The notes under the pieces were generated by a model. It ran no database searches, was not told where the DNA came from, and saw only the letters and a program-made list of their open reading frames with translations. DNA of 64,000 bases from Chrysomallon squamiferum (lineage: Eukaryota > Mollusca > Gastropoda > Neomphalida > Peltospiridae), in the NCBI GenBank assembly GCA_012295275.1, contig CM022670.1:17472698-17536697 (forward strand). Reading direction: 5' to 3'. Within the stretch, counting starts at the first letter, position 1; each line of letters begins with the position of its first letter. A program made the position numbers and the translations under genes. Of the stretch, positions 14,702 to 24,149 are shown piece by piece.

Positions 14702-15646
14702 AAATAAAGAAATAAAAAAGAACAAAAAAAAATTATAATATAATAAAATAATAATAATAATAATAATAATAAAAATAATAATAATAATAATTTCTTTCTT
14801 AAAAAAAGAGTTTATAGTAACTATACAAAATAATGCCAGATTAACCTTGTAGCGAAAATACCATATACTGTATCCTACAATTTTGTGAGATTCTCATGAT
14901 TCAAAACTTTACAGAGCACTGAACATATATGGGGTTTTTTTTTTTGTTGGTTTTTCTTCTTTTCTTTCGTGAAACAGACATTTTCAGCTTAATTTAGACA
15001 CGAGGCATAACTTACTAAATAATTTGTCTTGGAATATATATTGAAAATTTACATTTACTTCCATAGATTAACCTCTAAAGCCAAACATATTAATGTTTAT
15101 ATATGCGTAACAGTTAGAATTACATGTATCTCTCTTTATTATCTGTAATTTGTAATTCGCAATATTTGATAGGATGGTGATTTGATATTTAAAAACAAAA
15201 CAACAAATCAAAACAAAGAAAATAAATAGATAAACCGAAGTAATATTAAATAACTTATAAATAACATACATAAAGAAATAACGAACATGAAATAATCTCA
15301 AAGATTAAAGACATTTCGTGGTGTATATATTCGTATATAATACTAATCTTGTTCAGTTTTTTCACTGAAGCTTAACCTATAAAACGCCTCTCTCAGACAT
15401 ACACCTGTACGCCATGTGAAGTTTTAAATAATACAATTATACCTTCTACATATACATAAATAAGAATAATCTCATATCGGACTGAAATCTAAATCTTAAA
15501 TAGAAAGACACTTCTAAAAACTGACAATACACAACATACATGCACAGAAACCCGCACACACGTTACTGGTATATTACTATAGTTCCTGTACAATGACACA
15601 GTTTAGTTACAAGTTACAGAACAAAGGCTAAGTCACAAACACACAA

Positions 15647-15685
<39 letters not shown>

Positions 15686-15900
15686 AAATGTTCATATTTT
15701 ATCTGATCAAATTATAATGAGCATTCAGAATTTAAGATATAAAACAGTGAGGAAGATTTTAAAAGCAAATTAATTTATTTTAATTAAGAAAAGTTAATGA
15801 AATATTATAGCGTCAATAGTTTTGTTTTATTCCCTTTAATGCTGAGTAGATATAAAAAAAAAAAAAAACAATGCTAACAAAAATCTGTCACGTACCCCAT
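1..15900 (-). CDS. Large ankyrin-repeat protein gene, 3' end outside the window
   Basis: Eight minus-strand exons: 15900-15896 (predicted start), 14573-14207, 13961-13778, 8755-7138, 6863-6624, 6320-4428, 2890-2755 and 2417-1. About 6.9 kb of coding sequence, or roughly 2,280 residues, is visible. The order is an unrecognised N-terminal region, ankyrin block 1, two copies of a CxxC...HYC module, then ankyrin block 2 continuing off the left edge. Splice phases match at each junction from exon 1 to the exon at 2890. The junction 2755/2417 is out of phase, so a small exon or another splice site is missing there. Ankyrin repeats are protein-binding scaffolds; the partner and cell location cannot be read from the sequence. 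No signal peptide is seen. The gene is probably a member of a lineage-specific ankyrin family, since a broken partial copy lies at 38.5-39.6 kb. No orthologue is recognised. Confidence 0.8.
2755..2890 (-). CDS. Ankyrin gene exon 7
   Basis: The acceptor is AAAATTTAG/CTCC and the donor is TCCAAA/GTAAGT. The only open frame gives SKEIFWADHRDNGTVFKMAV and WQIVEYLLKNELYQ, a plausible ankyrin repeat. It joins in phase to exon 6 if the downstream tandem donor is used. It ends in phase 0, while the exon at 2417 needs two preceding bases. Either a micro-exon lies in the 337-base interval or a different donor is used. Confidence 0.65.
2998..3595. repeat. Tandem duplication, two copies of about 300 bp, in an ankyrin-gene intron
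   Basis: Copy 1 (about 2998-3297) and copy 2 (about 3298-3595) share the same order of landmarks: a GAATAATTTC-like start, GAGTAATGAAAATAATAG, an AAT-rich microsatellite, AACTGCATTAG, TTGTTTCTTT, TAGATAAAGGCAGAACTT and ATCAGTGT. They differ by many substitutions and by microsatellite length. The rest of the intron (2891-4427) is AT-rich with nothing else recognised. Confidence 0.75.
4428..6320 (-). CDS. Ankyrin gene exon 6: ankyrin-repeat block 2
   Basis: A 1.9-kb exon with acceptor TATATTTCAG/GAAAG, reading RKVHYCRVGNEEGKLVTLSK and then about 610 residues of divergent ankyrin repeats. Recognisable pieces are LLRQLIMHDRPELIHKIAVY, HSALELAVLKENESLVDVLL and DVTPLSIAAAAGNIKMVDLF. The repeats are much less canonical than in exon 4. 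Two donors lie four bases apart (TTTTTAA/GTAA/GTAATC). Only the downstream one, ending the exon at 4428, keeps the frame into the exon at 2890. Confidence 0.9.
6190..7260. repeat. Tandem duplication of about 0.5 kb spanning exon-intron-exon
   Basis: Unit 1 is about 6740-7250 and unit 2 about 6190-6740. Intron sequence around 6355-6460 (TTAGCTTGGAAATATAAAATATAAATAT, then ACAAAACCACTGGGAGTAAT) recurs at 6890-6990 with few changes. Coding parts on each side also match. The unit borders lie inside coding sequence, near the residues SSVQ and SPVIRK, which creates the chimeric exon 6624-6863. Confidence 0.88.
6624..6863 (-). CDS. Ankyrin gene exon 5: chimeric exon made by tandem duplication
   Basis: 240 bases, in phase with both neighbours. 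The first half (NIHYCRVGNEEGKLVTLNKE, ITQPFQRFSSVQ) copies the head of exon 6 (6320). The second half (SPVIRKPKKNSITATLKKC, SKTWTEFGNRQR) copies the tail of exon 4 (ending at 7138). Its acceptor resembles that of exon 6 and its donor that of exon 4. The introns on both sides are copies of each other. The exon therefore arose when a 0.5-kb segment spanning the exon 4 tail, the intron and the exon 6 head was duplicated in tandem. The result is a second full CxxC...HYC module without breaking the frame. Confidence 0.88.
7138..8755 (-). CDS. Ankyrin gene exon 4: ankyrin-repeat block 1 and first half of a CxxC module
   Basis: This 1,618-base exon is open throughout. It starts after TTTGTTTAG with DVPVDQLNCAASRGD and contains classic ankyrin helices: ATPLHYAAQSGQLDVCELL, KRTPLHCALNFNKLDVVVYL, GRTALHEAVQSNHDESVKML and STPLHYACYLGHQKTVMLLL. 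I count about ten repeats, some degenerate. The C-terminal 40 residues leave the ankyrin fold and carry VIRKPKTNSITATLKKCTVC and SKTWTEFGNRQR. This is the first half of a small module with a CxxC pair that is completed by HYCRVGNEEGK in the next exon. The donor is AGAG/GTAAAT. Confidence 0.93.
8898..9786. repeat. Tandem duplication of about 390/500 bp in an ankyrin-gene intron
   Basis: Copy 1 (about 8898-9286) and copy 2 (about 9287-9786) both start TACAATTCATGTTCCCACAA and both end ATGCAAGTTTACAATATGCA. Shared landmarks include CAGAACTTCAACCAATCAA, GTGTAAATACTTCCTTTGT and CAGTTTATTGTTTATTATTT. Copy 2 carries about 100 bp (near 9488-9594) absent from copy 1. Confidence 0.85.
9787..13777. other. 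Intron sequence of the ankyrin gene, no exon recognised
   Basis: A 4-kb stretch between the 9-kb tandem repeat and exon 3. It is AT-rich with short A/T microsatellites. Two GC-richer patches (about 9930-10150 and 10370-11040) give only short open frames with no recognised domain and no convincing splice sites. They may be old transposon relics. Confidence 0.5.
13778..13961 (-). CDS. Ankyrin gene exon 3: continuation of the N-terminal domain
   Basis: The acceptor is TTTTTAAAG/ATTTC and the donor is TCAG/GTATCT. It encodes about 61 residues rich in aromatic positions, among them FEKDGRRFWSRCIGLVYLFE and DLKAALSGEVTDAF. It begins in phase 0 and leaves one base that joins exactly to the exon at 8755 (the G/AT codon gives Asp-Val-Pro). 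This supports one continuous transcript across the 5-kb intron. The domain is not recognised; it may form one fold with the preceding exon. Confidence 0.7.
14161..14204. repeat. (ATT)n microsatellite abutting a splice donor
   Basis: About 14 perfect triplets. On the coding (minus) strand the donor of exon 2, AAG/GTATAATAAT..., runs straight into the repeat, so the repeat forms the intron from its third or fourth base. Confidence 0.95.
14207..14573 (-). CDS. Ankyrin gene exon 2: N-terminal region, possibly ubiquitin-like
   Basis: The acceptor is ...ATCGTAG/AGC and the donor is AAG/GTATAA. The exon is GC-richer than its surroundings and open throughout. It encodes about 122 residues including ILIKFKAISTEQ, a basic stretch (EVRRKIHSTF), GFIFLHKNREV and ISVFEILPKAP. 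The alternation of short hydrophobic strands with one amphipathic helix loosely recalls a ubiquitin-like or RA-type beta-grasp domain, but this is a guess. The exon ends in phase 0. Its donor is immediately followed by the (TTA)n tract at 14161-14204. Confidence 0.7.
14664..14791. repeat. (ATT)n and (AAT)n microsatellites
   Basis: Two triplet tracts, 14664-14701 and about 14749-14791, separated by A-rich sequence, just upstream (minus strand) of exon 2. Confidence 0.9.
15647..15679. repeat. (CA)n microsatellite
   Basis: A run of about 16 CA dinucleotides between exon 2 and the predicted first exon of the ankyrin gene. Confidence 0.9.
15896..15900 (-). CDS. Predicted first coding exon (start codon plus two bases) of the ankyrin gene
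   Basis: On the minus strand ATGGG is followed directly by GTACGTGAC, a fair donor. The two bases left after ATG complete the single leading base of the exon at 14573, giving Met-Gly-Ala-Thr-Lys in frame. An in-frame TAA lies eight codons upstream, so this is the first ATG of its frame. The exon is short and the assignment rests on phase and donor only, so another upstream exon is possible. Confidence 0.4.
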
Positions 15901-16374
15901 AGCGCTGGTCAGTATCGATCCATGTTTTTGTTAATTATTTTGCAATTACTGACTGTAATCATCATCTGATAATGAACTAAACTGGCAGCCATTTTCAGTC
16001 TAATAGATAAATCCTGAAGAAAATGTGGTTATAGATCCGTCACACTATAGACGACACATTGAACTAATAACTGACAGTGTGGAGTTTGTATTCATAAACA
16101 GATCCATGCATATTCATGCATGCGTATTCATATATACATATTCATATTTGTTTACTTAGACGTTGCTAATTGATCGCTGAAGCAGATCTGTTGTCAGTAA
16201 ACGGTTTGATTACGAACAGACGTATCTGTTGTTTTGCAAAGTCATGAAATAGATACGTTGTGTCGTAGAGTCAAATGTTTACACAATGGTTGTTGTGTTG
16301 TCGCTATGGCGTTTCCGAATAACGTGGTATGTACAACGGATACGAGTTGAAGGCATTATATAACACTTACTGAA

Positions 16375-16514
16375 CAATGTATGAACTTAAGACACGGGTG
16401 GTTAATCCTGTTAGAAATAATAACATATAGTAAAATCTCCATGGCACAGGTAAAGCCAAAACACAATACTGATGGTGTTATATTTTGTATACGTGTAAGC
16501 AATTAGATTCGTCT

Positions 16515-16545
<31 letters not shown>

Positions 16546-18240
16546 CACATTGGAAAAGTTACGTGTGATCCTATGGATATGAAAACCGATACTGTTACTC
16601 TAATCCTGTCAATGTTCTTAACTACTAGGGTAACCTGACTAAACTGTGAATGTGATAATAATTCAATAAACAAAACAGTGTCAACGAAAATATAAACGTA
16701 CAATATAAACTACCCGAACATACAAATATAATAAATATTCAATATCCGAGATCATCAGAGTTCATATCTCGCTATGCATATTGAATTTACAAACATTTAT
16801 CGCTAAATTAATCGTGTGTCGTTGTTGTTTGTCATTCGGTTGGAAAACTACAGGGTATGATTGCTAACTGATACAGTGTATCACAAGAACAAAGATTCGT
16901 GACAATACCCTATTATATTAAATTAAAATATAATGACGATAAGATTTTTCTTTGCTACCGTGTTAGGCGGAATATTTTTTCATTTACAATAAAAATGTCT
17001 GAATAGTAGTGACAAAATGTTCTTAAGTTTGGATTATCACCAATGATTTCAAATAAATATGTTGCCTGTCATTTTTTTCTACAAACATACCCACACACAC
17101 ACACACCCCCACATACACACGTAAAAAGTAGTCGCTTAAAATGTAGTTTAGGTTAGCATGCGTACAATTAATTCAACGATTCGATACTGTACAAAACAAT
17201 TGAATCTTCTATTTTTCTGTTTTACACAAGTTATGACATATCTCAGTCTTCGATGTTTCATGTTATTAATTGACGATTACCCCAGGATAAAGGCATGTAA
17301 TAACCCGCGTGATCAATCACTGCTAGACTAATGCGATCAGAAGTACGATGGGTAGCCGCCATCTCATTGTGTATCGCAAACATAGTTTCATACATTACTT
17401 TTAATGCTCACTAGGTTGACTATACAATATTTATTTCTCCAACCAAACAAAAGCAAGCAAAAGATAGATCTCTTAACTTCATTAACATTTACAAAATAAA
17501 TGTATTTGCTTCCAAAATGCGGAAGAAAAGTTTAATGCAAATATTCGTTAAATTCTCTTAACTATATTGGAGAAACCAACTCGTTGCAAAAATATGTCGC
17601 TGAAAAGAGCAACAGATAATCTCTTAAAACACAGCAGAACTTAAGCGTAAAGCACCTAGGTGTACAACCAACCGCTCTGCTTGAAAGAGACGTCATCATG
17701 CGTTAAGTTTTAGCCGCCCGAGCTGTTTCAACTGAGTCAGAAAGCGAGAGATACTGTCGATTATCCTCAGCCACAACCTCCTGAATTCTACTTGAAGGTT
17801 GTTGTTGACGAGTGAAATGATCTTTTAATAAGATTTAAACCCATAAATTACGAATCAAATGATTAAATCTCTGAAGGTTTTCAGCAGTTTGTTTATTTCT
17901 TATGCCCGAAAAGGCGAACAATCCAAGGTCATGTAACTTCAGTTTCTTGACTTTTGTTTTTTCTCTAAAAACAGCCTCATTTATGATTGCATTTATCTTC
18001 AGTAGCATTTATCTTTTTGATTTTTTTTTTCTATAGCTGTGGCAATGTCTTGGAAATAAATATTGGAACTGATGATGGAATAAGTATGGTTAATTAGTAA
18101 TTGTGGGGAAAATAAAGATACAACTTTCTTAATAAATAATAACACAGGAGATCACTCAGTATAAATGTCCTTACTCAGTCTTCTCTTTGGTTTGATATTA
18201 ATTTATAAAGTCCAATTACACATTCAAACAGGCTCTCAAA
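16375..18240 (+). repeat. Left arm of a large inverted repeat
   Basis: The arm is the reverse complement of 20285-22883. Over 17640-17790 I see only about two mismatches against the partner. The outer edge is CAATGTATGAACTTAAG at 16375; the inner edge is GGCTCTCAAA at 18240. Shared landmarks from outside in are a TA microsatellite (16515), CATTCACAGTTTAGTCAGG (reverse complement), GCCGCCATCT (17354), ACCTAGGTGTACAACCAACC, AGACGTCATCATGCG and CTGAGTCAG. The arms are GC-richer than the surroundings and look promoter-like, but no open frame is supported. Confidence 0.9.
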
Positions 18241-20284
18241 TTCTAGAAAGTAGTATATTATATAAAGTATCTCTTCAACAAAACCAAACCATAAAACTGT
18301 TCCAAAATCCCTTCTTTCCAAAATAATGACGTCAATCCATGATGAAAGCAGAGATAACAAATTAATTATTTTAATGAAGATGTTTTGAGCCCTATTTGGC
18401 CTCAGATAAAAAAAAAAAATATTCTTTAAAATGTAAATGCTGCATGTTAGATAAACAGGTACCCTATCATTGCCAAAGAGGCCACTGGAAATCCTAATCA
18501 TGGATTCTAGCATTTTAGAACGTGGTTCCAACAGATCAGGAATTGTTCGTTTTAACAAATAACACTCACACTTTCAAACAGATAATTCTCTGCAGTGAAT
18601 AGTGTGGTAAATTTGGCATATCCCCAAAACACTTAGTGATCAAGGCCTGAATTTTGCAGTATTTTTGGAGTAAGGAAAAATAACGCTACACCCTGCCAAC
18701 CAGAAAGCAATTCTCAGGACACAATTTAACATGTTATGAACATTGACAGAAGACAAACAGATATAATATAGCATACAACTCCACATCTAACCCAATGAGA
18801 GGCTATACATATTTATGTTTTATCGCTGGAATTTCACAGTTCCCGCAGATGTATTTCTAGGAACACTAACAATATTGATTACAGCATGTCTAACTGAAAG
18901 AATCATATGATATGGCAAGTCAACCAGAAACAGCAGCACTAAAACGGATGACACATATCAGCCAAATTGCCAGTATAGAGTTTGATTCAAGATAATCACG
19001 AAGTAGGAAAATAATTCTAGTCAACAGATAATGTTTTTTCCCTAGTAACTCATTTACTATTTCGCTTTAGGAGAGTCAGACACATTTCTAACATTTTTAA
19101 AGTGTTTAAAATTTATTTTATAAATTATTTAAATAAATAAATGAATAAATAACAACAAAACAAATCAAGAATTGCTATAGCATGTCAATGACACCATTTC
19201 TCATTGGTCAAAAGGTCATACAACAGCAGGTAACTTTATCCCAACAAACTTGAAATAGGGTTGAATGCACACCATATGATTCAAATATTGTGTTTATATA
19301 TCTTAATAGTTCATAGTGGTGTTTTCATGAGGACTTTTGACACAATTTGTTCTGAAAATCAAAAGTGCCAGTACATATTTGAAACTAGATTCATGTTCTA
19401 AATTGGCCCACTTTGCAAATTATTAACTGAATGTGTGCTTCAGTCTTCAGCAAATGAAAATGAATTCAGACGAGTGTTAATGACTGACAGGTTGAGTCTT
19501 GTAAGAGATGGTTTTATTTGTTTTTGCTCAAATACACCTTGTTGTGTGATGTCACAATTTGCCAGTAAATATATCTCACAATGTTGAATTTTTTTTTTTC
19601 ATATCCCGACATGTCATAGGATGTGTTTCTTAGTGTGTGCAAGTCCGAGGCAAATAAAAATACGACCCAAAGAATACACAAAATAGGAAAGAATAGTTAC
19701 AGGTTTTGGTTTGATAGAAACTATTTAGTTTAAAAAAAAAGTGGTCATTGTTCACCGTATGATACATGTTTTTCTTGATAGTCTGCATTACTCAGCAACT
19801 TTTCATGGAAATTCAAGATTGGTATCACGACTACATTTCTGTTTATACAGAATGGATCATGGGCTGGTCCTATGGTTTTCCCATCCTCATCTATCGTGAC
19901 TCCAAACTTTACAACATATAAAGCTGGACCATTACTTAATTGGGATGGCTATATAAAAAGTGCATTTTCTTAAGTATTGCCAGTATTTTCTGTTGGGTAC
20001 ACAGCCATGCTAGCATAATGGTTAATGAAAAGGCAGACTCTGCTGTCAAGTCTGCTTTGGATTTCCCTTATGCTAAGGTTGGTGTTCCTTATACTGAATT
20101 TAAACATCATATCAGCAAGTATATTGTTTCCACTTGGCAAAATGACTGGCAAAAGAACTACTGAATGGATAATGAATTATACCTTAATAGTACATACAAA
20201 ACAGTGTAGGGTGATGAGAATCTAAACGGAGCAGAAGCTGATTTTCACTTGATAAGGTTTAAGAAGTTACTTTGAAAAAATGCT
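18241..20284. other. Spacer between the inverted-repeat arms
   Basis: A 2.04-kb loop sequence. Its right part holds a non-LTR RNase H remnant (19885-20165). The left and central parts (18241-19880) contain no recognised gene. A minus-strand open frame at 18175-18558 crosses the arm border and looks accidental. Confidence 0.6.
19885..20165 (+). pseudogene. RNase H domain remnant of a jockey-like non-LTR retrotransposon
   Basis: The plus strand reads a degraded RNase H domain: YRDSKLYNI, stop, SWTIT, stop, then IFCWVHSHASIMVNEKADSA, VKSALDFPYAKVGVPYTEFK and HHISKYIVSTWQNDW, ending at a stop. The pattern DSK...SWTI...FCWVxSHxGIxxNEKAD is characteristic of the C-terminal RNase H of jockey/Nimbus-like elements of molluscs and other animals. 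Upstream stops and frame changes show it is dead. No reverse transcriptase is recognisable in the adjacent sequence, so this is a short fragment. Confidence 0.8.
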
Positions 20285-22712
20285 TTTGAGAGCCTGTTTG
20301 AATGTGTAAGTGGACTTTATAAATTAATATCCAACCAAAGAGAAGACTGAGTTAGGAAATTTATACTGAGTGACCTCCTGTGTTATTATTTATTAAGAAT
20401 TTTGTTTCTATATTTCCCCCACTAATACTAATTAACCATACTTATTCCATTATCAGTTCCAATATTTATTTCCAAGACATTGCCACAGCTACAGAAAAAA
20501 AAAGAGAAAAAAATCAAAAAGATAAATGCTACTAAATAAGCAATCATAAATGAGACTGTTTTCAGAGAAAAACAACAGTCAAGAAACAGAAGTCACATGA
20601 CCTTAGATTGTTGGCTTTTTCGGACATAAGAAATAAACAAACTGCTGAAAACCTTCAGAGATTTAATCATTTGATTCGTAATTTATACGTTTAAATCTTA
20701 TTAAAAGATCATTTTACTCGTCAACAACAACCTTCATGTAGAATTCAGGAGGTTGTGGTTGAGGATAATCGACATTATCTCTCGCTTTCTGACTCAGTTG
20801 AAACAGCTCGGGCGGCTAAAACTTAACGCATGATGACGTCTCTTTCAAGCAGAGCGGTTGGTTGTACACCTAGGTGCTTTACGCTTAAGTTCTGCTGTGT
20901 TTTAAGAGATTATCTGTTGCTCTTTTCAGCGACATAATTTTGCAACGAGTTGGTTTCTCCAATATAGTTAAGAGAATTTAACGAATATTTTCATTAAACG
21001 GCATCTTCGAAGCAAATACATTATTTTCTAAATGTTAATGAAGCTAAGAGATCTATCTTTTGTTTGCTTTTGTTTGTAGGAATAAATATTGTATAGTCAA
21101 CCTAGTGAGCATTAAAAGTAATGTATGAAACTATGTTTGCGATACGCAGTGAGATAGCGGCTACCCTTCGTACTTCTGATCGAATTAAATGCTATTTTTC
21201 GCTATTTACGAGGGGTAACGTGTACAATAAACAGACTTCAATTTTTTATATGCAAGCAGGTTTTTTTTTGAGATACGACTCGAAACAGAAAATAAATCAT
21301 GAATTCAAAAACACGGAAAAATATGTCAAAACAGTGTGGTGAACCATAAATACAGACAAATTGAATCCTGTAATAAATCCATATGCAATACCAGCAATAG
21401 TTGTTATTCGATAATCAAGGAAAAATTCATTAAATAACATTTTATTTTTTTTACGATGAAAGGATTATGAAATAACAGTTGTATTACTATTTCGGTCATG
21501 CTTTCAGGGAAAACGTTTTCGCGACTATAAACTATATCCCCTGCGGATAAAAATTCTGAATAAAAAGGACTAATTCTTTGTAAAGCAGATTTATCATATA
21601 ACATTGAAAATAATGAAAACGATAAATTTATATTTATGTATTTTTTAAAGAAATTCTGGCAATGTAAACTTTTACACTGATTTAAATTCATTATCAAAAT
21701 AGTTTTAAAATAATTTAATTCGGAATGCAATCTTTTTTAAATCGAACATCGTGAATGTTTAAACCTCTTGATTTTTTCTTTCTAATCATAGTAGAATATT
21801 TAATTAAAGTCGGTTTGTTTTCCCATTATAGTGTATTATATTATATTATATTATGTTATGTTATATTAGTGAGATTGTTATTATATAATCACATAGTTGA
21901 GGAACTAATTTATATAGCTGTGTTTTTTAAATAAAATTATGATGGGTTTCTGGTTGAAGTCTGGATTAGTCTAGCAATGATAGATCACGCGAATTATCAC
22001 ATGCCTTTATGCGGGGGCAATCGTCAAGTAATAACACGAAACATCGAAAACTGAGATATGTTTTGACTTGTGTGAAACCGGAAAGTAGAAGATTTAATTG
22101 TTTTGTATAGTATCGAATCGTTGAATTAATTTTATGCGTGCTAACCTAAACTAATTTTAAGCGACTATTTTTTACTCGTGTATGTGTGTGTGGGGGGAAA
22201 TGTTTGTGGAAAATAATAATGAAAGACAACATATTTATTTGAAATCCTCGGGGATAAGCCAAACTTACATACATTTTGTCACTGCGATACAGACATTTTT
22301 ATTGTAAGTGAAAAAATATTCCGCCTAACACCTAATCAAAGAAAAATGTGCACATATTATCGTCATTATATTTTAATTTTTACTAATAGGGTATTCTCAC
22401 TGTATCAGTTAGCAATCATACTTTGTAGTTTTCCAACCGAGTGACAAACAACAACGACACTCGATTAATTAAGGCGATAAATGTTTGTAAATTCAATCTG
22501 CATAGCGAGATATGAACTCTGATGATCTCGGATATTGAATATTTATTATATTTGTACGTTTATATTTTCGTTGACACTGTTTTGTTTATTGAATTATTAT
22601 CACATTCACAGTTTAGTCAGGTTACCCTAGTAGTTAAGAATATTGACAGGATTAGAGTAATAGTATCGGTTTTCATGGCCATAGGATAACACGTAACCTT
22701 TCCCATGTGTAT

Positions 22713-22743
<31 letters not shown>

Positions 22744-22883
22744 AGACGAATGTAATTGTTTATAGATATACAAAATATAACACCATCAGTATTGTGTTTT
22801 GGCTTCACCTGTGCCATGGAGATTTTACTATATGTCATTATTTCTAACAGGATTAACCACCCGTGTCTTAAGTTCATACATTG
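20285..22883 (-). repeat. Right arm of a large inverted repeat, with a 782-bp indel
   Basis: Reverse complement of 16375-18240. It starts TTTGAGAGCCTGTTTGAATG and ends CTTAAGTTCATACATTG. It is longer than the left arm mainly because 21183-21964 has no counterpart there. In the left arm the same point reads directly across (CTTCTGATCGCATTAGTCTAG in the right-arm orientation). Confidence 0.9.
21183..21964. other. 782-bp segment present in only one inverted-repeat arm
   Basis: It lies between CTTCTGATCG and ATTAGTCTAG, which are adjacent in the other arm apart from one base. The content is AT-rich and contains no recognised gene; a 108-codon minus open frame (21404-21730) has no recognisable domain. 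It is either an insertion in the right arm or a deletion from the left. I see no clear terminal repeats or target-site duplication. Confidence 0.6.
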
Positions 22884-23100
22884 GAAAAAAATGGCATCCG
22901 AAAGAAATGGCACTGTGCAGATTTGGAAGAAATGGCACCCTATTTATTTTTTCTGTATACAGTATAGCTGTACTGATAAAAACAATTTAAAAGTACTTTT
23001 GAAAATACTGTTTATTCATGCAATATTGTTACATACACGTATATTAATATATAGCATCTTGGTTTTGCTTAACAAAGTACAGTGTTATATCAGAGTTTAG
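22884..23100 (-). repeat. MULE end copy A
   Basis: Contains GTACTTTTGAAAATACTGTTTATTCATG and TATATAGCATCTTGGTTTTGCTTAA. The sequence matches copy C (25935-26105) in the same orientation and the end of the transposase region (25395-25540) in inverted orientation. With the latter it could form the long terminal inverted repeats of one MULE element enclosing the broken transposase. Confidence 0.6.
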
Positions 23101-23500
23101 CATTACACATATAGACATACCTATACACACACATATAAATACAAATACATACACACAGGCACACACACACATACATATATATATATACACACACACATAC
23201 AGAGTCAATTCAAATATAACACAAGATATATATATGTGTGTGTGTGTATGTATGACTATATACACACACACATATACACACACAGATGTACACACACACA
23301 TATAAATACCCCCCCACACACACACACATCTTATGTTTGAATTGACAGAATATCATTCTGAAGGATATGTTAACTGTTGTATGCATATTAACATTAGGTA
23401 CATCTGTATGAACGTGTTTGTATGTATGAATTTGTGTGTGTCTGTGTGTGTGTGCGCGTGTATATATGTATATCTGTATGTATGTATGTATACTACACAA
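23100..23500. repeat. Microsatellite cluster (CA/TA/GT-rich)
   Basis: Alternating CACA, TATA and GTGT tracts, including CACACACATACATATATATA and a CCCCCCACACAC run. Open frames here consist only of repeat-encoded Tyr, Ile, Val, Cys, His and Thr and are not genes. Confidence 0.9.
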
Positions 23501-24149
23501 GTTCAATCTCGATTATATCTTTAATTCCTCTGTATCATTGTACAACATCATAGACAGTTACAGAACAAGTGTTGTAGATAATATTATTGTAATTACATTT
23601 CAGAGAACTGACTCACATGTGTTTCTCCCATGCCAGATATTTTCTCACGCTCTTGAACTATCTTTTACCCCAGTCACTCCGATAGCATCTCACCTCTCTG
23701 AAAAATACTGGCAAACCATTACTGTCCTGAGTTTCTTAAGATAACCCCAATGACAGTATTTACCATACATGAATGTCCCACGTGTCTTGGAGGAATTGCG
23801 CAAGGACTTTAAGTCTAACAAAGTGAAAGGAACCTGAGATACATTCATGGTGTTTACGTAGCTTTACTTTATGCTTGATGATGTTTTATCACTCCATTAC
23901 AATAAGGTAATCAATTAAGTGCTGCTTACGAAAACAACTCATAATTGCGTCTGTGGCTTCCCACTGAGCAGTTCTATTACAAGCAGATATATTTCTTAAA
24001 AATACCAGTGAAAATATCATTAACTTTCATTAGAAAATTGTTCATGATGGAAGTCATAACTAGCAACAAAGGTGGTCAAAAGTTAATATTCAATCGATTC
24101 ATATACACGAAATACATAACATAAGGTGCCGATGTGTACAACACACTAC

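Noticed and set aside
16275-16345. Plus-strand ATGGCGTTTCCGAATAACGTG followed by GTATGT, resembling a first exon
   Set aside because: No matching downstream plus-strand exon could be found; the palindrome begins about 40 bases later.
18175-18558. 127-codon minus-strand open frame
   Set aside because: It crosses the inverted-repeat border, has no recognisable domain, and is hydrophobic AT-rich sequence expected by chance.
23044-23744. Overlapping open frames at 23.0-23.7 kb
   Set aside because: Repeat-encoded residues on both strands, with no domain or splice support.
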